Part shown: one piece after another, positions 39,758 through 47,321 of the stretch
How positions within the stretch are numbered: the stretch's first letter is position 1
Layout of the letters: each line of letters opens with the position of its first letter
Origin: CAVTWH01 sp963738365
GTDB taxonomy: Bacteria; Actinomycetota; Actinomycetes; Mycobacteriales; Micromonosporaceae
Length of the DNA stretch: 64,000 nucleotides
NCBI GenBank assembly: GCA_963738365.1
Contig: CAVTWH010000006.1
Span: forward strand, 124,001-188,000
Reading direction: 5' to 3'
The notes under the pieces: generated by a model
Database searches by the model: none
The model's input: the letters and a program-made list of their open reading frames with translations, nothing else
Told to the model about the DNA's origin: nothing
Translations under genes and position numbers: made by a program

Positions 39758-40284
39758 GCCACGACCCGGACTTCGGACCGCGCCCGCGCGGCCGGGCCGG
39801 CGCACAGCTCGGTTCCCGACGCACCCTGCTGGTGGTGCTGGCGGTGACGCTGGTCGTCATCGCGGCGGTGCTGCTGCTGGTGCGCCGCGGGCAGCAGGCG
39901 CCGGCCAGCTGCGCCGACGGCGGGTCGGTGGCGTGCGATTTCGCCGCGAAGTTCACGGTCACCGGGTACCACCTGACCCACCGGACGGTCGGCCCCGGGC
40001 GGACCGCGGTGGCCAGCTACTACGTCGGGCCGCCGAGCGACCGGCCGGTGGAGCTGATCGCTGCGCCCGGGCTGGCGCTGTCCGCGCCGGCCAAGCCGAC
40101 CGGGACCGACAAGGCGCCGGTGGTCGCCGTGGGGGCCTCCACCGATCCGGCCTACGCCGGCTGCGCCGTGCTGGTCTACCGGCTCGCCACGCCGCCGGCC
40201 GGGGTGGTCGACGGCGACGACGCCGACGGGGTGAACCAGGGCCGGCTCTCTCTGCTTGAAGTAGGCCTGACCTGCGGTTCCTGA
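39754..40284 (+). CDS. single-pass membrane protein
   Basis: 176 residues from GTG 39754, overlapping the preceding stop. One membrane segment (TLLVVLAVTLVVIAAVLLLV, about residues 24-43) is followed by an external domain with paired cysteines (ASCADGGSVACDFAAKFTVT) and later YAGCAVLVYRLATPP and VGLTCGS. Domain identity is unknown. The frame is intact. It ends the MoxR/DUF58 cluster. Confidence 0.65.
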   Translation: MSHDPDFGPRPRGRAGAQLGSRRTLLVVLAVTLVVIAAVLLLVRRGQQAPASCADGGSVACDFAAKFTVTGYHLTHRTVGPGRTAVASYYVGPPSDRPVELIAAPGLALSAPAKPTGTDKAPVVAVGASTDPAYAGCAVLVYRLATPPAGVVDGDDADGVNQGRLSLLEVGLTCGS

Positions 40285-40359
40285 CCGGCTTCGTGTCGCC
40301 GTCGTCACGTTTTCGCGCCCCGCTGGACGGTACCCTCGCGTCGGTCCGCACGACCCTGG

Positions 40360-41708
40360 ATGATGGAGGACGTGAATCCGCAGCGGATCCTCGTCGTCGG
40401 TGCCGGGCACGTCGGTCTCTACGCGGCCCTGCGCCTGTCGAAGAAGCTCAGCTCGCGTGAGGCCGAGGTCATCGTCGTCGACCCGCAGCCGCACATGACC
40501 TACCAGCCGTTCCTGCCGGAGGCGGCGGCCGGCAACATCTCGCCGCGGCACGCCGTGGTGCCGCTGCGCCGGGAGCTGCGCAAGCTGCCGCGTGCGTCGT
40601 CCGGCACGGTCACCCGGATCGAGCACGGCCGCAAGGTGGCCACCGTGCAGCCGATCAGTCGGCCCGGCCACGGGAGGTCGCCTACGACCACGATCGATCG
40701 TGGCGCCCGGCTCGGTCTCCCGGACCCTGCCGATCCCCGGCCTGCGCGAGAACGCGGCATCGGCTTCAAGACCATCGGCGAGGCGATCTACCTGCGCAAC
40801 CACGTGCTGGACCGGCTCGACGTGGCGGCCGCCACCACCGACCCGGACGGTCCGGCGCGCGGCGCTGACCTTCGTCTTCGTCGGCGGCGGGTACGCCGGC
40901 ATCGAGGCGCTGGCCGAGATGGAGGACATGGCCCGCGACGCGCTGCGCTACTACCCGGAGCTCGACGCCGGAGGACATGCGCTGGGTGCTGGTCGAGGCG
41001 ACCCAGCGGATCCTGCCCGAGGTCGACCGGGACATGGGCGCCTACACCGTGCAGCAGCTGCTGCAAGCGCAACATGGACATCCGGCTGGACACCCGGCTG
41101 GAGTCCTGCGTCGACGGGCGTGGTCAAGCTCTCCGACGGCGACAGCTTCCGGGCCGACACGATCGTCTGGACGGCCGGCGTGAAGCCGTCGCCGATGCTG
41201 GACGCGCACCGACCTGCCCGCGCGACGACAAGCGGCCGGGTCACCTGCCTGCCCACCCTGCAGGTCGTCGACGGCGACCGGGTCGTCGAGGGCGCGTGGA
41301 GCGCCGGCGACTGCGCGGCCGTGCCGGACCTGACCAAGGAGCCGGGCGCGTTCTGCTCGCCGAGCGCCCAGCACGCGGTGCGCCAGGCCGCCCGGATGGC
41401 CGACAACATCGCGCCGTGATCCGCGGGCGGCGAGCCGGTGCGAACTACAAGCACAAGCACGCCGGCAGCGTGGCCAGCCTCGGCCTGCACAAGGGCGTCG
41501 CCCAGGTGTACGGCATCAAGATAACGGGCTGCCGGCGTGGTTCATGCACCGGACGTACCACATGAGCCGGATCCCGTCGTTCAACCGCAAGGTCCGGGTG
41601 GTGGTCGACTGGACGCTGGCGTTCTTCCTCAAGCGCGAGGTGGTCGCGCTGGGCCAGCTGCACGACCCGAAGGAGAGCTTCGAGGAGGTCACCCCGGCGG
41701 TGCGCTGA
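40360..41708 (+). CDS. ndh: type II NADH dehydrogenase (NDH-2) (frameshifted)
   Basis: Starts with the FAD dinucleotide fold (NPQRILVVGAGHVGLYAALR), then MTYQPFLPEAAAGNISPRHA. The second nucleotide fold is TFVFVGGGYAGIEALAEMED, followed by the FAD motif VVEGAWSAGDCAAVPDL. The C-terminal membrane-binding part ends with VVVDWTLAFFLKREVVALGQ. It transfers electrons from NADH to menaquinone without proton pumping. Length would be about 445 residues. The start is either ATG 40360 or GTG 40372. About eight indels occur between 40.67 and 41.55 kb. Confidence 0.88.
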
Positions 41709-41816
41709 CCCCCGTTCGGCGGGCACGCCCGGGGTACGGGAGTGGCGTGCGCGCCGGGTACCCGAACCGCTACGGTGGGCTCGGTCCCGGGGTTGCGCGG
41801 AGCGCCGCGGGGCCGC

Positions 41817-41897
41817 GCCCGGGTGGTGGAATGGCAGACACAACCGCCTTAAAAGCGGTGGCCGCAAGGCGTGTGGGTTCGAATCCCGCCCCGGGCA
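41817..41897 (+). tRNA. tRNA-Leu, anticodon UAA (bldA type)
   Basis: Acceptor stem GCCCGGG (41817-41823) pairs with CCCGGGC (41890-41896). The anticodon arm is ACCGC-CTTAAAA-GCGGT with anticodon TAA. A long variable arm and the T-loop TTCGAAT are present, as expected of a class II leucine tRNA. CCA is not encoded. This tRNA reads UUA, an extremely rare codon in such genomes; in Streptomyces the equivalent bldA gene controls development and antibiotic production. A TACGGT hexamer at 41771-41776 could be its -10. Confidence 0.93.
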
Positions 41898-41976
41898 CGA
41901 GATCACGTGTCCGAGCCGGCGGCGCGCCCTGCTGACCGCTGAAACCACTGGTCGAGTCGGCTGTCGCGGTCCGGAA

Positions 41977-42006
41977 AGAGCGCCGGACCTGCTGGTCCGG
42001 CGCTCT
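41977..42006. terminator. strong hairpin downstream of the tRNA
   Basis: AGAGCGCCGGACC (41977-41989) pairs perfectly with 41994-42006 across a 4-nt loop. It lies between the tRNA and the convergent protease gene (stop at 42038) and could end transcripts from both sides. The following bases are CTTCC rather than a T-run. Confidence 0.65.
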
Positions 42007-42037
42007 CTTCCCTGGAGGGGAATCCGTGGAGCGGGTG

Positions 42038-42937
42038 TCAGTACACGCTGACCCCGTAGGCGCTGAGCGCCTCGGTGACCGGCTGGAAGAAAGTCGTACC
42101 ACCCGACGAGCAGTTGCCGCTACCACCCGAGGTCAGGCCCAGTGCGGTGGTGCCGCTGTAGAGCGGGCCGCCGCTGTCGCCGCCCTCGGCGCAGACAGTG
42201 GTACGGATGAGCCCGTAGACGGTGCCCTCAGAGTAGTTGACCGTGGCGTTGAGCGCGGTCACCGTGCCGCTGTGCACGCCGGTGGTGCTGCCACTGCGGC
42301 GTACCGACTCGCCGACGTAGGCGTTGCCCGCGCTGGTGATGTCCTGGCTGCCGGAGTAGGTGTAGACGGTGCCGTCGTGGGTGACGCCGCTGGCGTAGCG
42401 CACGATGGCGTAGTCGTTGCCGGGGAAGCTGGAGCCGGCGGTGTTGCCCAGCAGGCTGGTGTGCGACGAGTTGCTGTACCACGCCGAGGCGATGTTGCCG
42501 CAGTGCCCGGCGGTCAGGAAGTAGTAGGTGCTGCCGCTGCGGACGTTGAACCCGAGCGAGCAGCGGTACTGGCCGCCGTAGATGGCCTGGCCACCGGCGA
42601 TCTCCAGGCGCAGCACGCCGGGTGTGGACTCGACGCGTACCTTGCTGCCCAGCGCCCGGGTGGCCTGGGTGAGGGTGGCCAGCTTGGCGCCGGTCACGGT
42701 GCTGTCGATGGTGACGACCACCTGGTGGGTGGCCGCGTCGACGACCCAGGAGCTGCCGGCCACCCGGGCCGAGCCGGTGAGGACGTCGCTGGCGTAGCTG
42801 GCGTCGGCGCTGCTCAGCGATGGGCCGCTGGCGGCCTGCGCGGTCGCGGGTCCATACAGGACACCGGCGACGACGGCGGCCGCGGCGACGATCAGGAGTC
42901 TGCTGGCGCGCGGGTGCGGGGACCTTGTGGGTCGCAC
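42038..42937 (-). CDS. streptogrisin-type secreted serine protease (S1E)
   Basis: 299 residues from GTG 42937 with GGAGG upstream. A signal peptide (RLLIVAAAAVVAGVLYGPA) and a propeptide of about 75 residues precede a mature chymotrypsin-fold domain beginning near IAGGQAIYGGQYRCSLGF. The triad is His145 (TAGHC), Asp175 (GNDYAIVRY) and Ser255 (GDSGGP). CGN, TVCAEGG and GNCSSGG supply disulfide cysteines. The end TTFFQPVTEALSAYGVSVY matches Streptomyces griseus protease B. It should be secreted and self-processed. The upstream region contains ATACCG-CC-CGGTAT. Confidence 0.93.
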   Translation of the reverse strand: MRPTRSPHPRASRLLIVAAAAVVAGVLYGPATAQAASGPSLSSADASYASDVLTGSARVAGSSWVVDAATHQVVVTIDSTVTGAKLATLTQATRALGSKVRVESTPGVLRLEIAGGQAIYGGQYRCSLGFNVRSGSTYYFLTAGHCGNIASAWYSNSSHTSLLGNTAGSSFPGNDYAIVRYASGVTHDGTVYTYSGSQDITSAGNAYVGESVRRSGSTTGVHSGTVTALNATVNYSEGTVYGLIRTTVCAEGGDSGGPLYSGTTALGLTSGGSGNCSSGGTTFFQPVTEALSAYGVSVY

Positions 42938-43035
42938 GGGGGAACCTCCGTTGTGTGGGAGACACGGGGGGCGTGGGTCTGGTGCGGGGGCCCGGCGGAT
43001 CAGGCTCTGCGCCACGGTCGTGAAGGAAAGCCCGT

Positions 43036-43049
43036 ATACCGCCCGGTAT
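43036..43049. promoter_or_regulatory. perfect 6+6 inverted repeat in the protease/nuclease divergent region
   Basis: ATACCG-CC-CGGTAT lies about 100 bp upstream of the protease start in the only AT-enriched stretch of the divergent region. It could be a regulator site. It resembles the ATACC...GGTAT core of the antitoxin operator, possibly by chance. Confidence 0.35.
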
Positions 43050-43089
43050 GAAAAGGAAGGCTGACAGCATCTCGATAAATAGACAAGAC

Positions 43090-43118
43090 TGGATTCCTCT
43101 GCGGAACCGGACTAGACT
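43090..43118 (+). promoter_or_regulatory. candidate promoter of the GIY-YIG gene
   Basis: TGGATT (43090-43095) and TAGACT (43113-43118) are separated by exactly 17 bp, upstream of the GIY-YIG gene start at 43192. The match to -35 is weak (3/6) and to -10 fair (4/6). Confidence 0.35.
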
Positions 43119-43191
43119 CCCGTAGCGCCCCAACTGATCAAAATCACCCGGCCCGTTGCCGGTCGGTGCGCTGCTACGGCATGCTGCCCCG

Positions 43192-44157
43192 GTGCACGCA
43201 CACCCGGCGGACCTGCGCGAACTCCACCCGGCGCGGCTGCGCGAATGTATTGCCCGGCTGCCCGAAGCCCCGGGTGTGTACCGCTTCCGCGACGCCCGCG
43301 GCCGGGTGCTCTACCTGGGCCGGGCCACCGGGCTGCGATCCCGGGTCCGGTCCTACTGGAGTGACCTGGGCGGGCGGCGGCACCTGGCGGCGATGGTCCG
43401 CGCGGTCGCCGCGATCGAAGCGGTGCCCTGCGACTCCGTCCACGAGGCCGGTTGGCTGGAGCGCAACCTGCTGGAGACGGCGCTGCCCCGGTGGAACCGC
43501 ACCCGCGGCGGTCAGGAGTCGCCGGTCCGCATCCGGATGGACCTGAGCGCTTCGGCGCCCGGGCTGTCCACCCTGCACGAGGGCGAGCCGGCGCCGCCCG
43601 GACCGGTGTTCGGCCCCTACCTGGGTGGCCTGCAGGTGCGCCGGGCGGTCGCCGGGCTGCACCGGGTGCTGCCGCTGGCGTACACCGGGCAGCGGTTGGT
43701 CGGCTCGGCCCGGGACATGGCGCGCAAGCTGGCCCCGGACGACGGGGCGGACCCGGCCGCCTGGCGCGCCGCGATCGCCGCCCGGCTCGGGGCCGTCCTG
43801 GCCGGCGAACCCGCCGCCACCCGACAGGTGCTCGACGACCTGGCGGCGGCCCGGGACCGGGCCGCCGCCGCGCAGGCGTACGAGCTGGCCGGGCGGGTCC
43901 AGGACGAGATCCGGGCCGTCGAGTGGATCACCAGCCCGCAGCGGGTCACCGTCGCCGACGGCCCGGACGCCCAGGTGTACGGCTACGCCGACGGGGTGCT
44001 CACGCACTTCGAGGTGGCCGGTGGGCGGCTACGCCGGTGGCGCCAGCGCGCCGGCACCGAGCGGCTGGCCCGGCCGCTGGTCGCCGGTACCCCCGCCGAC
44101 TGGCAGCCGTTCGCCGCCCGGGCCGCCCGGCTCGCCGCCCAGCTGCGCGCCGGCTGA
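43192..44157 (+). CDS. stand-alone UvrC-like GIY-YIG/UVR nuclease
   Basis: 321 residues from GTG 43192. GVYRFRDARGRVLYLGRATG (about residues 28-47) is a GIY-YIG core (GVY...YLG). It is followed by RSRVRSYW and the conserved Glu in AGWLERNLLETALPRWNR. A UVR-like helical hairpin (AAAQAYELAGRVQDEIRAVE) lies at about 215-235. The RNase-H-like and HhH domains of full UvrC are absent, so it resembles Cho or the actinobacterial UvrC-like paralogues. A role in DNA repair is inferred. Divergent from the protease. Confidence 0.82.
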   Translation: MHAHPADLRELHPARLRECIARLPEAPGVYRFRDARGRVLYLGRATGLRSRVRSYWSDLGGRRHLAAMVRAVAAIEAVPCDSVHEAGWLERNLLETALPRWNRTRGGQESPVRIRMDLSASAPGLSTLHEGEPAPPGPVFGPYLGGLQVRRAVAGLHRVLPLAYTGQRLVGSARDMARKLAPDDGADPAAWRAAIAARLGAVLAGEPAATRQVLDDLAAARDRAAAAQAYELAGRVQDEIRAVEWITSPQRVTVADGPDAQVYGYADGVLTHFEVAGGRLRRWRQRAGTERLARPLVAGTPADWQPFAARAARLAAQLRAG

Positions 44158-44267
44158 CTCCACCGCCGGGTGGGCCGGCGGGCGCTGTGGTCACTGGATC
44201 TGCGCGGGCCGCCCGGCGCTGGCTACCATGGGGACGGGTTGTCTTTCTCCTCAAGGAGCGTGCGACG

Positions 44268-45146
44268 GTGCAGAGTTCCAACCCGGTACTGACCCGGCTG
44301 GGCGAGACGGCCGAGCGGGAACGGCGGGTCAGCTACGCCCAGCGACCCGCCGGCTACGACCAGCCGCCGCCCGGCAGCCCCGACTACCGCAACTACCCGC
44401 CGATCTACGCGCCCTCCCCGGTCCAGCCGGCCGGTGGCGGCGGCTACGGCGCCGGGGCGCCCGCCGAACGGGCGATGACCCTCGACGACGTGGTCACCCG
44501 TACCGTCGCGCTGATCCTGCTCACCGTCGCATCGGCCGCCTTCGCCTGGGTGGCGCTGCGCGGCGGCGCCTGGCTGGGGCTGGCCACCTTCGGCTCGGTC
44601 ATCGCCGGCCTGGTGCTGGGCCTTGCCATCTCCTTCATGCGGATCACCAACCCGCTGGTCATCTCGGTGTACGCGGTCCTGCAGGGCGTGCTGCTCGGCG
44701 TGGTCAGCCGGGTCTTCGAGCAGGCGTACCCGGGCATCGTGGTGCAGGCGGTGGCGGCCACCTTCGGGGTCTTCCTGGTGATGGCGGTGCTCTACAAGGT
44801 CCGCGCGCTGCGGGCCACCCCGCGCTTCACCCGGTTCGTCATCGGCGCGCTCTTCGGCGTGGTCGCGCTCAGCCTGGTCAACTGGCTGCTCTCGCTGTTC
44901 GGCCACAACCTCGGCATCGTCTACTACAGCCCCACCGACAAGGGCGGCGGCCTGGCCATCGTCTTCTCCCTGGTGTGCATCGCCGTCGGGGCGCTCACCT
45001 TCATCCTCGACTTCGACGCCGTCGAGCAGGGCATCCGCTACGGCCTGCCGCACCGCTACGCCTGGTACTGCGCCTTCGGGCTGCTGGTCGGCCTGATCTT
45101 CCTGTACTGGCAGATCCTGCGCCTGCTCGGCTACCTGCGCCGGTGA
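44268..45146 (+). CDS. Bax-inhibitor-1/YccA-family membrane protein
   Basis: 292 residues from GTG 44268 with AAGGAG upstream. A Pro/Tyr/Gly-rich cytoplasmic N-terminus (about 70 residues) precedes seven membrane segments, including LVISVYAVLQGVLLGVVSRV and GVFLVMAVLYKVRALRATPR. The end AWYCAFGLLVGLIFLYWQIL matches the actinobacterial Bax inhibitor-1-like (UPF0005/YccA) group. Its function is unknown in bacteria; relatives are pH-sensitive calcium leak channels. The next gene overlaps its stop by GTGA. Confidence 0.88.
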   Translation: MQSSNPVLTRLGETAERERRVSYAQRPAGYDQPPPGSPDYRNYPPIYAPSPVQPAGGGGYGAGAPAERAMTLDDVVTRTVALILLTVASAAFAWVALRGGAWLGLATFGSVIAGLVLGLAISFMRITNPLVISVYAVLQGVLLGVVSRVFEQAYPGIVVQAVAATFGVFLVMAVLYKVRALRATPRFTRFVIGALFGVVALSLVNWLLSLFGHNLGIVYYSPTDKGGGLAIVFSLVCIAVGALTFILDFDAVEQGIRYGLPHRYAWYCAFGLLVGLIFLYWQILRLLGYLRR

Positions 45147-45463
45147 CCCCCGGCGCGACGACGACGCCCGAGCAGCTGGCCCGGGCGGTGGAGCAGGTGG
45201 TCCGCCGGGTGGCGCACTGGACGGCGCCGCGCTGGACCGCCACCGGCGCGTCCGCTCCGGTGCACGCCCTGGTGCAGCGCCTGGCCGATCTCGGCGCGGC
45301 GACCGAGGGCCGGCCGAGTCGGCCGGTGCCCCGGCTGGACTCCGACCTGTCCCTGCCGGACCAGCTCACCGTGGTCACCGTCGACCTGCTCGCCGCCTCC
45401 CCGCCCGCCGAGACCCTCGGCGAGGCGCTGGCCGCCGTCCAGGGGCTGCGCCTGGAGCGCTGA
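45143..45463 (+). CDS. conserved hypothetical protein
   Basis: 106 residues from GTG 45143, overlapping the Bax-inhibitor-like gene by 4 nt. It is hydrophilic with a helix (LARAVEQVVRRVAHWTAPRW), an R-P-S-R-P-V-P-R-L linker and a C-terminal part (LPDQLTVVTVDLLAASPPAE, then AALAAVQGLRLE). No domain is recognised. The tight coupling suggests a function with the membrane protein. Confidence 0.7.
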   Translation: MTPGATTTPEQLARAVEQVVRRVAHWTAPRWTATGASAPVHALVQRLADLGAATEGRPSRPVPRLDSDLSLPDQLTVVTVDLLAASPPAETLGEALAAVQGLRLER

Positions 45464-45523
45464 GCCGCAACCTTTCCGTCCGCCCGGGCGTCGTGGCAGC
45501 GTGGTCGCCTGCGGGGAGGGGAT

Positions 45524-46051
45524 GTGGTGAGCGGTGACTGGGAAGCGGTCTACACCGGCCAGTACCGGAGGCTCGTGGTGCTGGTCAGCGCCGTGTGCGG
45601 CTCGGTACCGGAGGCCGAGGAGGCCGTCCAGGAGGCGTTCGTGCGCGCCCTCGGCCTGACCGGCCGCCGGGTCGAGGACCCGGCCGGCTGGCTCTACCGG
45701 GTGGCCGTCAACCAGCTGCGGTCGCGCTGGCGGCACGCCCGGGTGGCCCGGCGGGTACACGAGCGGCTGGCCGCCCAGCCGGAGCCGACGCTGCGCCCCG
45801 ACGTGCAGGTCGACCAGCGGGAAGCGCTGCACCGGGCGCTGCGCCGGCTGCCCTTCGGCCAGCGCGAGGCGCTCGTCCTGCACTACCTGGCCGACCTGCC
45901 GGTGGAGGCGATCGCGAAGCACTGCGCCGTCCCGCCCGGCACCGTGAAGGCCCGGCTCTCCCGGGGCCGCCACGCGCTGGCCGCGCTGCTGGCCGAGCAG
46001 CCCGAGGGAGTACCGGCCGGACTGCTGGCCGGGGGTGAGCGGGATGCCTGA
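45524..46051 (+). CDS. ECF-type RNA polymerase sigma factor
   Basis: 175 residues from GTG 45524 with GGGGAGGGG upstream. Region 2 (WEAVYTGQYRRLVVLVSAVC, AEEAVQEAFVRAL, DPAGWLYRVAVNQLRSRWRH) and region 4 (ALRRLPFGQREALVLHYLAD, VPPGTVKARLSRGRHAL) are clear. This is the SigE-like group 4 layout without extra domains. The next gene begins inside its last codons, pointing to a functional partner encoded there. Confidence 0.93.
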   Translation: MVSGDWEAVYTGQYRRLVVLVSAVCGSVPEAEEAVQEAFVRALGLTGRRVEDPAGWLYRVAVNQLRSRWRHARVARRVHERLAAQPEPTLRPDVQVDQREALHRALRRLPFGQREALVLHYLADLPVEAIAKHCAVPPGTVKARLSRGRHALAALLAEQPEGVPAGLLAGGERDA

Positions 46052-47276
46052 GCCGTCCTTCACCGCGCTCGCCGAGCGCCTCGCCGGGCAGGTGCGCCAG
46101 CCGGACTTCGCCCTGCTGCGCGCCCGACGGCGGCGGCGCAGCCAGCGCCACGCGGTGGCCGGGGTGACGGCGCTGGCCGTCCTGGTGGTGCTCGGTGGCG
46201 CCCTGGTGACCCGGCGCCCCAGCCCCGCGCCGCCACTGGTGACGCTGCCGTCCGCGACGACGATGTACCGGGCCACGCCGACGTTCTTCGGTTCCGCGCC
46301 GCTGGTCCGGGACGGTGCGGTGTACGCGATCGTCGCGGAGGACCACCGGGTGCCCGGTTCGACCGGCCTGGACTCCAGCGTCTCGTGGCGGCTGGTCCGC
46401 AGCACCGACCTGGGCGCCCGGTGGACCACCGTCAGCGACCTGACCTGGGTCTCCGGCCGCACTGCTCCGTACCTGTACGGCGGCTGGGCCGGCTTGTGGG
46501 TCTACGACCCGGGCTCGCAGCTGATCGGCTTCGCCGCTGACGGGCAGAACTTCCGGGCCCGGTCCGTCGCGTCGATCTTCGGCAACGCGTCTGGACCTGG
46601 GGAACTGAGTTTCCTGTCGTCGCCGGACGGCGCCGTGGTGTGGGGGCGAAGAGATGGGCGGCTGGCCCGCCTCGACGGCCCGACCGGCCAGGCGCGCCTG
46701 GCCGACCTGCCGAGCCGCACAGCGGCGACGCTGTACGTCCCGCTGGACGGCGATCGCCTGTTGCTACGCGGCCAGCAGGCCGGACCGGAGGCCGCCTGGT
46801 ACCTGACGGTTGACGGGGCGCACAGCTGGCTCCCGGTGGGCGATCCGTGCGCGGGTACCAGCCACCCGGCCACCGAGCGGGAATGGGCTTCGGTGGGCGG
46901 CGGCGCCGTCTGGTTCGGCTGCGGACCGCCGGGCAACACCAGCGGCAGGGGCGTCGACTTCGTCTCGGGTACCGACGGCCGCACCTGGCAGTCCCGGGGC
47001 ACTGATCCTGCCATCGCAGCGACCAAGGTCTTTCCGCTGTCGCCGACGGTGGCCTGGCGGCTCGGCGGCTACGGCACCGTGTACCGCACCACCGACGGCA
47101 GGAGCTGGCAGTCCGCCGGGATCCCCGGTGTGCCGACAGTGAGGGGACTGCTGTGCGCGGTGGTCGACCCGGCCAGCGCAGTCTGTCTGGAGGACGTGCA
47201 GGTGACACCGGCCGCGCTGCACAGCACCACGGACGGGGGAGCGCACTGGACGGCGGTGACGCCGCTGTTCGGCTGA
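46044..47276 (+). CDS. membrane-anchored beta-propeller-like protein, probable sigma-factor partner
   Basis: 410 residues from ATG 46044. A cytoplasmic N-terminus of about 45 residues (FTALAERLAGQVRQPDFALL, then a basic RARRRRRSQRHAV) leads into one membrane segment (VTALAVLVVLGGALVT). The extracytoplasmic part repeats a WRLVRSTDLGARWTTVS-like unit (also AWYLTVDGAHSWLPV, VDFVSGTDGRTWQSR, VYRTTDGRSWQSAG, LHSTTDGGAHWTAV). These are BNR/Ycf48-like propeller blades. Its start overlaps the sigma gene, so the N-terminus may act as an unusual anti-sigma domain that senses through the propeller. That role is inference. Confidence 0.75.
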   Translation: MPEPSFTALAERLAGQVRQPDFALLRARRRRRSQRHAVAGVTALAVLVVLGGALVTRRPSPAPPLVTLPSATTMYRATPTFFGSAPLVRDGAVYAIVAEDHRVPGSTGLDSSVSWRLVRSTDLGARWTTVSDLTWVSGRTAPYLYGGWAGLWVYDPGSQLIGFAADGQNFRARSVASIFGNASGPGELSFLSSPDGAVVWGRRDGRLARLDGPTGQARLADLPSRTAATLYVPLDGDRLLLRGQQAGPEAAWYLTVDGAHSWLPVGDPCAGTSHPATEREWASVGGGAVWFGCGPPGNTSGRGVDFVSGTDGRTWQSRGTDPAIAATKVFPLSPTVAWRLGGYGTVYRTTDGRSWQSAGIPGVPTVRGLLCAVVDPASAVCLEDVQVTPAALHSTTDGGAHWTAVTPLFG

Positions 47277-47321
47277 GCGCCGGTGCGGCGGCGCCGGCGT
47301 GGCAGCCGGGTCAGGGCGGGG

